Positions 21,174-29,820 of a stretch of 55,949 bases of DNA are shown here, one piece after another. This DNA comes from Thermomonas sp. GTDB taxonomy: Bacteria; Pseudomonadota; Gammaproteobacteria; Xanthomonadales; Xanthomonadaceae. The stretch spans positions 1-55,949 of the forward strand of contig NZ_JAHRWW010000045.1 in NCBI RefSeq assembly GCF_019104945.1. The letters run 5' to 3'. The position numbers were made by a program, and so were the translations under genes. The notes beneath the pieces are model-generated. The model saw only the letters and a list, made by a program, of their open reading frames with translations. It did no database searches and had not been told where the DNA came from. Numbering within the stretch: position 1 is the first letter of the stretch; each line of letters opens with the position of its first letter.

Positions 21174-21983
21174 ATGACTGATGCGTTTTTGCAAGGCCGC
21201 ACCGCCCTTGTTACCGGCAGCACCTCTGGCATCGGCCTTGCCATTGCCAAGACGCTGGCCGCAGCAGGCGCGCGCGTAGCCATCAACGGGCTTGGAGCGG
21301 CCGAACAAATTGCCAATGCACGCGCCGAGGTGGATGCGGCTGGAAACGGCGCAACGCGACATTTTGACGCCGACCTGCGCAACCCCGATGCAATCGAAAC
21401 CATGATGCAGGATTTAGCACAGTGGTCGAACGGCGGCGTGGATATTTTGGTGAACAACGCTGGCATTCAGCACGCAGTACCGCTGCATGAAATGCCCGTT
21501 GCCAAGTGGAATGACATCATCGCGATCAATCTCTCCTCTGCCTTTCACACCATGCGCCTGGCCATGCCCGCCATGGCGCAGCGCGGCTATGGACGCGTGA
21601 TCAATATTGCATCCGTGCACGGCCTTGTGGCTTCAAAAGACAAAGCTCCATATGTGGCCAGCAAGTTTGGCATTGTGGGCATGAGCAAGGTGGCGGCACT
21701 TGAATACGCAGCGCAAGGCAGCCGCGACTCTGGCAGCATTACCGTGAACTGCATTTGCCCGGGCTGGGTGGAAACGCCGTTGATCGAGCCGCAAATTGAC
21801 GCGCGTCGCAACGGCGGCAGCCGCGACGACGGCGTGCGCAGTTTGCTATCTGAAAAGCAACCCAGCTTGCGCATGACCCTGCCTGAAGAAATCGCCGCAC
21901 TCGCGGTCTTTTTGTGCCGCCGTGAAGCGCACAATATGACGGGTAGCGCCATTCCCGTAGATGGTGGTTGGACGGCACAATAA
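21174..21983 (+). CDS. hbdH: 3-hydroxybutyrate dehydrogenase
   Basis: Short-chain dehydrogenase that oxidises (R)-3-hydroxybutyrate to acetoacetate with NAD+, the next step in PHB use. The 269-residue protein starts MTDAFLQGRTALVTG and has the cofactor motif TGSTSGIG, NNAGIQH, the catalytic Ser in NIASVHG and the YVASK pair, then CPGWVETPL. I chose the ATG at 21174 over a TTG four codons earlier. It stands divergent to the oligomer hydrolase gene and is followed after 3 bases by a response regulator gene. Confidence 0.92.
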   Translation: MTDAFLQGRTALVTGSTSGIGLAIAKTLAAAGARVAINGLGAAEQIANARAEVDAAGNGATRHFDADLRNPDAIETMMQDLAQWSNGGVDILVNNAGIQHAVPLHEMPVAKWNDIIAINLSSAFHTMRLAMPAMAQRGYGRVINIASVHGLVASKDKAPYVASKFGIVGMSKVAALEYAAQGSRDSGSITVNCICPGWVETPLIEPQIDARRNGGSRDDGVRSLLSEKQPSLRMTLPEEIAALAVFLCRREAHNMTGSAIPVDGGWTAQ

Positions 21984-21986
21984 GCC

Positions 21987-22652
21987 ATGCCTAGCCTGCT
22001 GATTGCCGACGACCACCCACTCTTTCGCGCCGCACTCAAACAGGCGGCGCGCGACGCGCTGAGTGAAGTGGAATTGTTTGAATCCGGCACTCTGGACGAC
22101 ACGCTACAGCTTCTGGAAGCGCAGCCGCAGGTAGATCTGGTGCTGCTAGACCTGCACATGCCGGGTAACCACGGGTTGGCGGGGCTTGCGGCTATTCGCG
22201 CGCAGTTCCCCGGCGTGGCTGTGGTGGTGGTTTCCGCCAATGATGACCCGCGCGTAGTGCGGCGCGCATTGGACCATGGCGCTGCTGGCTACTTACCCAA
22301 GAGCACGGGCCTAGACGAGCTGCGCGACGCCATCCGTAGTGTGCTTGCCTGTGAGACGTGGCTACCGCCTTCGCTACGCGCTAGCGTGTCGCGCGCGCAA
22401 AGCGCACCCGCCGATGCCGACCTTGCTGCACGTTTGGCGAGTCTATCGCCACAGCAGTTCCGCGTGCTCTCACTGGTGGCCGAAGGTTTGCTCAACAAAC
22501 AAATCGCCGACCGTCTCGACGTACAAGAGCGCACCATCAAAGCCCACCTCACCGCGATTTTTGAGCGCCTCGGCGTGCGCAACCGCACGCAGGCCAGCGT
22601 TGTGCTGCGCGAGCTAGAACTCTCCGACCCGGCGCGGCAAATAGAAAGTTAA
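21987..22652 (+). CDS. NarL/LuxR-family response regulator (orphan)
   Basis: A 221-residue two-component regulator. The receiver domain has the acidic pair DDH at 8-10, phospho-acceptor Asp55 in LVLLDLHMPG and the conserved Lys in YLPKS. The C-terminal LuxR-type helix-turn-helix reads LSPQQFRVLSLVAEGL, NKQIADRL and VQERTIKAHL. No sensor kinase is encoded nearby. The start is 3 bases after hbdH, so it is cotranscribed and may adjust PHB or acyl use, but the target genes cannot be read from the sequence. Confidence 0.9.
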   Translation: MPSLLIADDHPLFRAALKQAARDALSEVELFESGTLDDTLQLLEAQPQVDLVLLDLHMPGNHGLAGLAAIRAQFPGVAVVVVSANDDPRVVRRALDHGAAGYLPKSTGLDELRDAIRSVLACETWLPPSLRASVSRAQSAPADADLAARLASLSPQQFRVLSLVAEGLLNKQIADRLDVQERTIKAHLTAIFERLGVRNRTQASVVLRELELSDPARQIES

Positions 22653-22670
22653 TTTCAACACCCTACTGGC

Positions 22671-22770
22671 TATTTTTTCACCACATCTGTTGACAGCCGC
22701 GCCACGTAACGCGGAGAGGTGGTTATCCACATAGTTATACGAATTTCATCCACAACGGCTGTGGAAAACA
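22671..22770 (+). repeat. DnaA-box module, copy 1
   Basis: A 100-bp unit that begins TATTTTTTCACCA and ends TGTGGAAAACA. It holds a perfect DnaA box TTATCCACA (22723-22731), the element TTATACGA (22735-22742), a one-mismatch box TCATCCACA (22746-22754) and, on the other strand, TTTTCCACA (22760-22768). The last two form an inverted repeat with a 5-base spacer. Confidence 0.85.
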
Positions 22771-22798
22771 TGCACGCCCGCACGATATGCACACGCAA

Positions 22799-22811
22799 AA
22801 TCAATTGTTTA
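22799..22811 (+). promoter_or_regulatory. Consensus IHF binding site between the DnaA-box modules
   Basis: AATCAATTGTTTA fits the IHF consensus WATCAANNNNTTR at every defined position. It lies in the 39-bp spacer and overlaps the first two bases of copy 2 by position, the arrangement of a DNA bend bringing two DnaA clusters together. Confidence 0.55.
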
Positions 22812-22909
22812 TTTTTTCACCAACACCATTGAAAGCCGCATAAAACAAAGCGCTCAGCGCGTTATCCACATGGTTATACGAGTTTCATCCACAGCAATTG
22901 TGGAAAACA
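22810..22909 (+). repeat. DnaA-box module, copy 2
   Basis: A second 100-bp unit, starting exactly 139 bases after the first with no insertion or deletion between copies. It has TTATCCACA (22862-22870), TTATACGA (22874-22881), TCATCCACA (22885-22893) and reverse TTTTCCACA (22899-22907). The last 49 bases match copy 1 at about 43 positions; the middle 20 bases differ. Boxes and spacings are conserved while linkers drift, which suggests selection. Confidence 0.85.
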
Positions 22910-22919
22910 GCGGCCTTAT

Positions 22920-23966
22920 TCACATCGATGCGATATCGATCACGAAGCGGTACTTCACATCGTTTTTCAGCATGCGTTCGTAAGCCTCATTGATGCCGTT
23001 GGCCGCAATCAATTCGATATCCGATGTGATGCCGTGCTGTGCGCAAAAATCGAGCATTTCTTGGGTTTCGGCGATGCCGCCAATCAACGAACCTGCAATC
23101 GCACGACGCCCGTTGATTAGACTTCCCACGTTGGGTGAAGGATGCGCGTGTTCTGGTAGCCCTAACAGCACCAAGGTACCGTCACGGCGCAGCAAACGGG
23201 TGTACTCGTCCAGCGAATGGCTTGCCGCAACCGTATCTAAAATTAAGTCGAAGCGATTGCGCTGCGCTTTCATTTGCGCGGCATCACTTGACACCACAAC
23301 TGCATCGGCCCCAAGCGCAAGTGCGGCTTCGCGCTTATTGGGGCTACTGGTAAACGCTACGACGTGCGCGCCCATCGCGTGCGCAATTTTGATCCCCATA
23401 TGCCCAAGCCCGCCGATTCCGACAACACCCACGGTTTTACCGGGGCCAGCCTGCCAGTGGCGTAGTGGCGAATAGGTGGTAATGCCCGCGCATAGCAGCG
23501 GCGCAACAGCGGCCAACTGGTCTGCGGGGTGGCTAATCTTCAGCACAAAATCTTGATTGGTTACCATGCGCTGCGAATACCCGCCCAGCGTGTGGCCAGG
23601 TGCTTCTTCGCAAGGGCTGTTATAGGTGTAGGTTGCACCGGTTTCGCAGTATTGCTCCAAGCCTTCTGCGCAGGAAGCACAATGGCGACAGCTATCAACC
23701 ATGCAGCCCACGCCCACTACGTCGCCCACCTTGAAGCGCGTCACGGCACTACCGACAGCGCTTACATGCCCCACTACTTCATGCCCTGGCACGCAGGGGT
23801 AGCGCGTTCCGCCCCACTCCGCGCGCACGGTATGCAGGTCTGAATGACAGACCCCGCAATAGGCGATTTCAATTTGCACATCGTGCTCACCCACCGCGCG
23901 ACGCTCGATCGCAAGCCCCTGCAATGGTTCATTGGCGGCGTTGGCGCCCCATGCTTTTACGTTCAT
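22920..23966 (-). CDS. Zinc-dependent NAD(P) alcohol/aldehyde dehydrogenase, YahK/CAD type
   Basis: A 348-residue medium-chain dehydrogenase. The catalytic zinc ligands are in GVCHSDLH and GHEVVGHV with a late cysteine. The structural zinc has four cysteines in SCRHCASCAEGLEQYC. The nucleotide motif is GIGGLGHMGIKIAHAMGA. The overall layout is that of YahK or cinnamyl-alcohol dehydrogenase, broad aldehyde reductases using NADPH. It lies 16 bases after the Nudix gene on the same strand, so the two are likely one unit. Confidence 0.9.
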   Translation of the reverse strand: MNVKAWGANAANEPLQGLAIERRAVGEHDVQIEIAYCGVCHSDLHTVRAEWGGTRYPCVPGHEVVGHVSAVGSAVTRFKVGDVVGVGCMVDSCRHCASCAEGLEQYCETGATYTYNSPCEEAPGHTLGGYSQRMVTNQDFVLKISHPADQLAAVAPLLCAGITTYSPLRHWQAGPGKTVGVVGIGGLGHMGIKIAHAMGAHVVAFTSSPNKREAALALGADAVVVSSDAAQMKAQRNRFDLILDTVAASHSLDEYTRLLRRDGTLVLLGLPEHAHPSPNVGSLINGRRAIAGSLIGGIAETQEMLDFCAQHGITSDIELIAANGINEAYERMLKNDVKYRFVIDIASM

Positions 23967-23982
23967 TGCAAAGCTCCTTTGT

Positions 23983-24477
23983 TCAAATTCTTGAATACTG
24001 CCAAGACTGCATTTTGCCGTCGCGGTATGGCATCACGCCGTGAAAAATACGCGGATCGTTATCGAATACCAAAGGCACAAAAAGACGGTCGCCGTCCCAT
24101 AGCGGCAGATCGAGCAGGCGATCGCGCTCTACCCATTCCAGCGTGCCTTCCGGGTTTTTCTTCAGCGGCGTGCCGGTATAATTGTCGATGATGAAGATAA
24201 AGCCCAGCCAATCTTCGCCTTGTTTGCCAAAGCCAGGCCAACTCAGCGTTCCGCGCAGCGTAAGCGAAGTGCATTCGACCCCGGCTTCTTCGCGAATCTC
24301 ACGCTTCATGCAGGCCAGCACGTCTTCGTTCGGCTCCATCTTTCCACCCAAGCCGTTGTACTTGCCAAGGTGCAAGTCGTCCGGGCGTGCATTGCGATGG
24401 ATCATCAAAACCTTGGTACGGTCCGGCGAAAGAACGTACCCCAACGTAGCAATAATAGGTGTGTATGGCATTTGCAT
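23983..24477 (-). CDS. Nudix hydrolase (8-oxo-dGTP diphosphatase-like)
   Basis: A 164-residue protein with a complete Nudix box, from GGKMEPNEDVLACMKRE to IREEAGVE at about residues 44-67, holding the metal-binding glutamates. The segments HRNARPDDLHLGKYNGLGGK and LTLRGTLSWPGFGK resemble MutT-like 8-oxo-dGTP diphosphatases of the NUDT1/YtkD type. An oxidised-nucleotide sanitising role is probable but the substrate is not proven by sequence. A start two codons later is equally possible. Confidence 0.85.
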   Translation of the reverse strand: MQMPYTPIIATLGYVLSPDRTKVLMIHRNARPDDLHLGKYNGLGGKMEPNEDVLACMKREIREEAGVECTSLTLRGTLSWPGFGKQGEDWLGFIFIIDNYTGTPLKKNPEGTLEWVERDRLLDLPLWDGDRLFVPLVFDNDPRIFHGVMPYRDGKMQSWQYSRI

Positions 24478-24528
24478 AGTGTGCCAGTTCCCAGCCTGCC
24501 TTTGTTGTGCGATGATGTCGCCCCTAAC

Positions 24529-24618
24529 GGAAGTGTGGCCGAGCGGTTTAAGGCACCGGTCTTGAAAACCGGCGTGGTAGCGATACCACCGTGAGTTCGA
24601 ATCTCACCGCTTCCGCCA
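24529..24618 (+). tRNA. tRNA-Ser (anticodon TGA)
   Basis: A 90-base gene with acceptor stem GGAAGTG/CGCTTCC, D-loop with AGCGGTTTAAGGC, anticodon stem CCGGT/ACCGG around loop CTTGAAA (anticodon TGA), a long variable arm typical of tRNA-Ser, T-loop GTTCGAATC and encoded GCCA end. The convergent LysR gene stops 2 bases past its 3' end. I see no clear terminator. Confidence 0.97.
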
Positions 24619-24619
24619 T

Positions 24620-25591
24620 CTAGCGCATTTCACCGCTCTTTTTCGCCAGCGCTTTGAAACACTCCGGCTCACTGCACTCGAGCCGCGCCATTTCAAGCAG
24701 GGGCGGCATTTTCTTCGCCAAGAAGTCGATAAACACCCGTACTGCGGGCAGCATGCCGCGCCGCGAAGCAAAGACTGCGTGGGCAATCCCCTGCGGCAGG
24801 CGCCAGTTTGGCAGCACCACTTCCAACAGGCCACTGCGCACGGCATCTGCGCAAATGGTTTCAGGGACAAGGGTGATGCCCACACCGCTTTCGGCCATCG
24901 CCAGCATCATTGGGAAATCAAACCCTGTAATGCGCGGCTGCAGCTCTACGCGACGCACCTCACCATTGGGGCCGTGCAGTTCCCAGCGCTGGCGCGCCTC
25001 GTCTTCATTCACGCTCAAGGTCACGTGCTCGGCCAGCTGATCGGGTGTCACCGGCCGGCCGACGCGATTGAGGTATTCGGGGCTGGCCACCAATAGCTCT
25101 TGGATCTGCCCGAAGCTGCGCATGATGAGGCTGCCATCTTCATCCAGCTTGCTGCGCACGCGAATAGCCACGTCCACGCCTTCGTTGATGACATCAATGC
25201 GGCGATTGCTAACGGTAAGCTGCACCCGCACTTTTGGATACAGCGCCATAAATTCCGGCAGCAGTTTCGACATCTGCTGCTGCGCCATCGACACCGGCAC
25301 GCTGACGCGCACACTGCCGCGCGGCTCGGCGCTCAGCCGATCTACCACTTCGCGGGCCGCCTGCGCTTCTGCCAGCATCGCCTGCGCGTGGCGGTGCACG
25401 CTCGTACCGACATCGGTCACGGCGAAACGGCGCGTAGAGCGTTGCAATAGACGCACACCAAGTTCCGCTTCCAATGCGCTGATGCGCCTGCTGAGGCGCG
25501 ATTTGGGAATACCCAAAGCGCGCTCTGCTGCCGCGAAGCCGCCGTGATCGACCACGGCAGAGAAATAGTAGAGATCGTTGAGGTCTTGCAT
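24620..25591 (-). CDS. LysR-family transcriptional regulator
   Basis: A 323-residue regulator starting MQDLNDLYYFSAVVDHGGF. The winged helix reads AAAERALGIPKSRLSRRI, then LEAELGVRLLQRSTRR. The C-terminal effector domain starts with the typical SVPVSMAQQ segment. I used the ATG at 25591 because the longer frame adds 35 residues not seen in LysR proteins. It is divergent from azoR, the classic LysR layout, and two palindromes in the shared region are candidate operators. It probably controls azoR in response to quinones or electrophiles; this is inference. The 3' end abuts the tRNA-Ser gene. Confidence 0.9.
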   Translation of the reverse strand: MQDLNDLYYFSAVVDHGGFAAAERALGIPKSRLSRRISALEAELGVRLLQRSTRRFAVTDVGTSVHRHAQAMLAEAQAAREVVDRLSAEPRGSVRVSVPVSMAQQQMSKLLPEFMALYPKVRVQLTVSNRRIDVINEGVDVAIRVRSKLDEDGSLIMRSFGQIQELLVASPEYLNRVGRPVTPDQLAEHVTLSVNEDEARQRWELHGPNGEVRRVELQPRITGFDFPMMLAMAESGVGITLVPETICADAVRSGLLEVVLPNWRLPQGIAHAVFASRRGMLPAVRVFIDFLAKKMPPLLEMARLECSEPECFKALAKKSGEMR

Positions 25592-25597
25592 GCCTAA

Positions 25598-25611
25598 TTC
25601 CAAATATGGAA
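25598..25611. promoter_or_regulatory. Palindrome in lysR-azoR intergenic region, near lysR
   Basis: TTCCA-AATA-TGGAA is a perfect inverted repeat 6 bases before the LysR start codon, well placed for negative autoregulation. Confidence 0.45.
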
Positions 25612-25619
25612 CGATGAGT

Positions 25620-25633
25620 GGTATTTGAATACC
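25620..25633. promoter_or_regulatory. Palindrome in lysR-azoR intergenic region, second copy site
   Basis: GGTATT-TG-AATACC is a perfect inverted repeat whose centre is about 22 bases, or two helical turns, from that of the first palindrome. This spacing fits binding of a LysR tetramer to recognition and activation sites. Confidence 0.45.
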
Positions 25634-25705
25634 TTTATCCCAAAAAAGCAACAAATTAAAGTACACCCCATCGCGGCAGGGCCGCTTCTTCAGCATCTAA
25701 GCCTT

Positions 25706-26290
25706 ATGAAATTACTGCATCTTGATTCCAGCATTCTTGGCGACAATTCGGCCAGCCGCACGCTTTCAGCCAGTATCGTGGCCCAGTGGCAGCAAAATAA
25801 CGCGGGGCTCAAGGTAAGCCATCGCGACCTGACAGCAGAGCACGCCCTCCCCCATCTCGACGGTGCCAGTCTGGCTAAAGCCGACCCAGAAGAAGCCGCG
25901 CGCTCAGCACGTGCGTTAGAAGAGTTTTTGAACGCCGATGTCGTGGTGCTGGGCGTCCCCATGTACAACTTCGGCATCCCAAGCCAGCTCAAGGCTTGGA
26001 TCGACCGCATCGCCGTGGCGGGCAAGACATTTCGCTACGCGGCCTCCGGTTCTGAGGGGCTGGCTGGCGGCAAAAAGGTGATCGTTGCCGCCACCTATGG
26101 TGGGCTGTATCCGCTCGCGGAAGGGCGTAATTTTGTTGAGCCCTATCTGCGCCAAGTATTCACGTTCTTAGGGATTGATGATGTGAGCTTTATCAGCGCC
26201 GAAGGCCTGAACATCTCGCCCGACCTGCGCACTAAAGCGATGGACAGTGCCCACGCCAGCATCGGCGAAGTGCTTCAGCTGGCCGCCTAA
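25706..26290 (+). CDS. azoR: FMN-dependent NADH:quinone oxidoreductase / azoreductase
   Basis: Two-electron quinone and azo reductase of the flavodoxin fold. The 194-residue protein starts MKLLHLDSSILGDNSASR (phosphate-binding loop for FMN). It has VVLGVPMYNFGIPSQLKAWIDR and later the segment VIVAATYGG, both typical of AzoR. I used the ATG at 25706; the longer frame overlaps the LysR control region. Regulation by the divergent LysR protein is expected. Confidence 0.92.
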   Translation: MKLLHLDSSILGDNSASRTLSASIVAQWQQNNAGLKVSHRDLTAEHALPHLDGASLAKADPEEAARSARALEEFLNADVVVLGVPMYNFGIPSQLKAWIDRIAVAGKTFRYAASGSEGLAGGKKVIVAATYGGLYPLAEGRNFVEPYLRQVFTFLGIDDVSFISAEGLNISPDLRTKAMDSAHASIGEVLQLAA

Positions 26291-26299
26291 GGAAACACT

Positions 26300-27586
<1,287 letters not shown>

Positions 27587-27674
27587 TCAACATATTTCGA
27601 TATGAATGGGCATTATCGCGCAGCTGAGGGCTTCCGTGGCGGCAACCGGCGCTGGCTGTGCAAGAATGCGGAAT

Positions 27675-28310
27675 ATGAGCACCCCTGATCCGCACACCGA
27701 AACGCCAAAACCACTGCTTCCTCCGTATTTTTTGAAGCTCATGGCCGCCGCGTTTATCGCGGGCCTTCTGCTATTTTTGGTGGTTTGGCTGCGTTCGCGC
27801 CACAGTTATGACTTCTACAAGGCTGATGTGGCCGACCCCACCGCCCAGCAAGAAGACACCCTGCCCGCGCCATTACCCGCTGACGTGGCCAGCGGCAACA
27901 ACGCAAGTGGGTTGCAGGCCGTGATCGAACAGCCCGGTACAAGCAACACGAATACGACGGATACGCCCAAGGTAATCGAAGCACCTACTGCGCCGCCTCC
28001 GCCCCCTGCCCCCAAACCTGTGGCTCCGGTGGCCAATACAAGCCAGCCAACACCGATCAGCGCACCACCACCGCGCTACCCCTCCGACGCCATGCGTCGC
28101 GGTGTGGGGGGCACTGTACGCGTAAAAGTAACCGTGGCTGCGGACGGCAGCGTGGAACAGCTCGACATTGTAGAGACCAGCGGTAACCGCTCACTGGATC
28201 GCGCCGCATTGGAAACGCTACGACGCTGGAGGTTTCAGCCCGCAACACGCGCTGGCCAGCCGGTCAGCGCGGATGTTGTGGTGCCTATTTCATTCGACAT
28301 CAACGGCTAA
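27675..28310 (+). CDS. TonB-family energy transducer
   Basis: Links the proton motive force to outer-membrane receptors. The 211-residue protein has a short cytoplasmic part, a transmembrane helix (LMAAAFIAGLLLFLVVWLRS, about 22-42), and a Pro/Ala linker (PPPPPAPKP). The C-terminal TonB domain has YPSDAMRRGVGGTVRVKV and ends LRRWRFQPATRAGQPVSADV. The His residue typical of the E. coli TonB membrane helix is absent, as in many TonB paralogues. No ExbBD genes are nearby. I chose the ATG at 27675; one three codons earlier is possible. Confidence 0.88.
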   Translation: MSTPDPHTETPKPLLPPYFLKLMAAAFIAGLLLFLVVWLRSRHSYDFYKADVADPTAQQEDTLPAPLPADVASGNNASGLQAVIEQPGTSNTNTTDTPKVIEAPTAPPPPPAPKPVAPVANTSQPTPISAPPPRYPSDAMRRGVGGTVRVKVTVAADGSVEQLDIVETSGNRSLDRAALETLRRWRFQPATRAGQPVSADVVVPISFDING

Positions 28311-28318
28311 TGCTCCGA

Positions 28319-29716
28319 TTAGCCTTTAATTCCACCCTTGGTGAGCGCCGCAGGGTCTAACAGCTTGCGCAGTTGTTTTTCTGTAAGCCCACTGTCTTCT
28401 AAAGCAACCTCGAGCACCGGGCGGTTTTCTGCATAGGCACGCTTGGCGATCTTGGCGGCCTTCTCATAGCCAATCACCGGGTTCAACGCTGTCACCAAAA
28501 TAGGGTTGCGATCGAGCGCTTGGGCAACGTGTTCTTTGCGAATTTTCAGCGTGGCAATAGCGTTGTCCGCCAGTTCGCGCATGGCGTTGGCTAAAAGACC
28601 AACGGCTTCATCTAAATTGCACGCCAGCAGCGGCAGCATCACGTTCAATTGGAAATTGCCACTCTGCCCCGCCACCGTGTTGGCTTGATGCAAACCAATC
28701 ACCTGCGCGCACACCATCACCAGTGCCTCGGGAATCACCGGGTTTACCTTGCCCGGCATAATGGAGCTCCCCGGCTGCAGCGCCTTCAACTCGATCTCCC
28801 CCAACCCCGCCAGTGGGCCTGAGTTCATCCAGCGCAGATCGTTGCCAATTTTCATCAACGCCACCGCCAGCGCACTGAGCTGGCCGGAAAGTTCGACCAA
28901 GTCATCCTGCGCCGCCAGCCCTTCAAACGTATTGTTATTTTGCTCGAAGCGCAATTCAGTGGCGGTGCTCAACGCTTTCGCCACGCCCTTACCAAACTTC
29001 GGATGCGCATTGATCCCGGTACCAATCGCCGTACCGCCAATCGGCAACCTAGACACGCGCTTTAAGCTGTCTTCGATACGCGCCTGCGCCGATACTAATT
29101 GCGCCGACCACGCGCCAAATTCTTGCGCAAACGTCAGTGGCATCGCGTCCATCAAGTGCGTGCGCCCGGTTTTCACCACGCCGCCAATTGCCTTGGCTTG
29201 GGCATCGATGGTGTTGCGCAGATGTTCTAATTCCGGCAGCAGCGCGCCTTCCGTTTCACGTACCGCCATCACCCGCAGTGCAGTAGGAATGGTGTCGTTA
29301 CTGCTCTGCCCAAGGTTCACATGATCATTGGGATGAATGGTGATTTTTGCGGCCGCACTGGCAACGTGGGCAATCACCTCGTTGGCATTCATATTGGTGG
29401 AAGTGCCCGAACCCGTTTGATAACGGTCGATTGGAAAATGTTCCTGATAAGCGCCACCAGCAATCGCCGTAGCGGCCTCCACAATGGCGTCGGCGCGGGC
29501 GGCATCAAGCAAACCCAAATGCCCATTCACCACCGCCGCCGAGGCTTTAACAAGTGCCAGCGCGCGGACAAACGCTTCCGGCATCGGCCGCCCTGAGATA
29601 TGAAAATTATCCTTTGCCCGCTGCGTTTGTGCGCCCCACAGCGCCTGCTTCGGCACCTGCAGCTCGCCCATGCTGTCGTGTTCCACCCGAAAACCAGACG
29701 CTTTCTTCGTCGCCAT
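28319..29716 (-). CDS. fumC: Fumarate hydratase, class II
   Basis: Iron-independent fumarase of the TCA cycle. The 465-residue protein carries the superfamily signature GSSIMPGKVNP, the catalytic His region GRTHLMDAMPLTF and the SGTSTNMNANEV loop. The ATG at 29716 has GGAGG 8 bases upstream; an earlier ATG nine codons back lacks one. It is convergent with tonB and divergent from the M13 peptidase gene. Confidence 0.96.
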   Translation of the reverse strand: MATKKASGFRVEHDSMGELQVPKQALWGAQTQRAKDNFHISGRPMPEAFVRALALVKASAAVVNGHLGLLDAARADAIVEAATAIAGGAYQEHFPIDRYQTGSGTSTNMNANEVIAHVASAAAKITIHPNDHVNLGQSSNDTIPTALRVMAVRETEGALLPELEHLRNTIDAQAKAIGGVVKTGRTHLMDAMPLTFAQEFGAWSAQLVSAQARIEDSLKRVSRLPIGGTAIGTGINAHPKFGKGVAKALSTATELRFEQNNNTFEGLAAQDDLVELSGQLSALAVALMKIGNDLRWMNSGPLAGLGEIELKALQPGSSIMPGKVNPVIPEALVMVCAQVIGLHQANTVAGQSGNFQLNVMLPLLACNLDEAVGLLANAMRELADNAIATLKIRKEHVAQALDRNPILVTALNPVIGYEKAAKIAKRAYAENRPVLEVALEDSGLTEKQLRKLLDPAALTKGGIKG

Positions 29717-29820
29717 TGTTACAGCCTCCATTGAGTTGGGCATAGCGTAGCGAAGTTACATGAGGAACGCTGTGAAGTACTGGTAAACTCGGACGTTTCT
29801 TTTGCAACGAGTTCAACCGC

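Noticed and set aside
22653-22919. Promoter or riboswitch reading of the repeated intergenic region
   Set aside because: Both neighbours end here, so no gene is positioned to be controlled; the boxes match DnaA sites instead.
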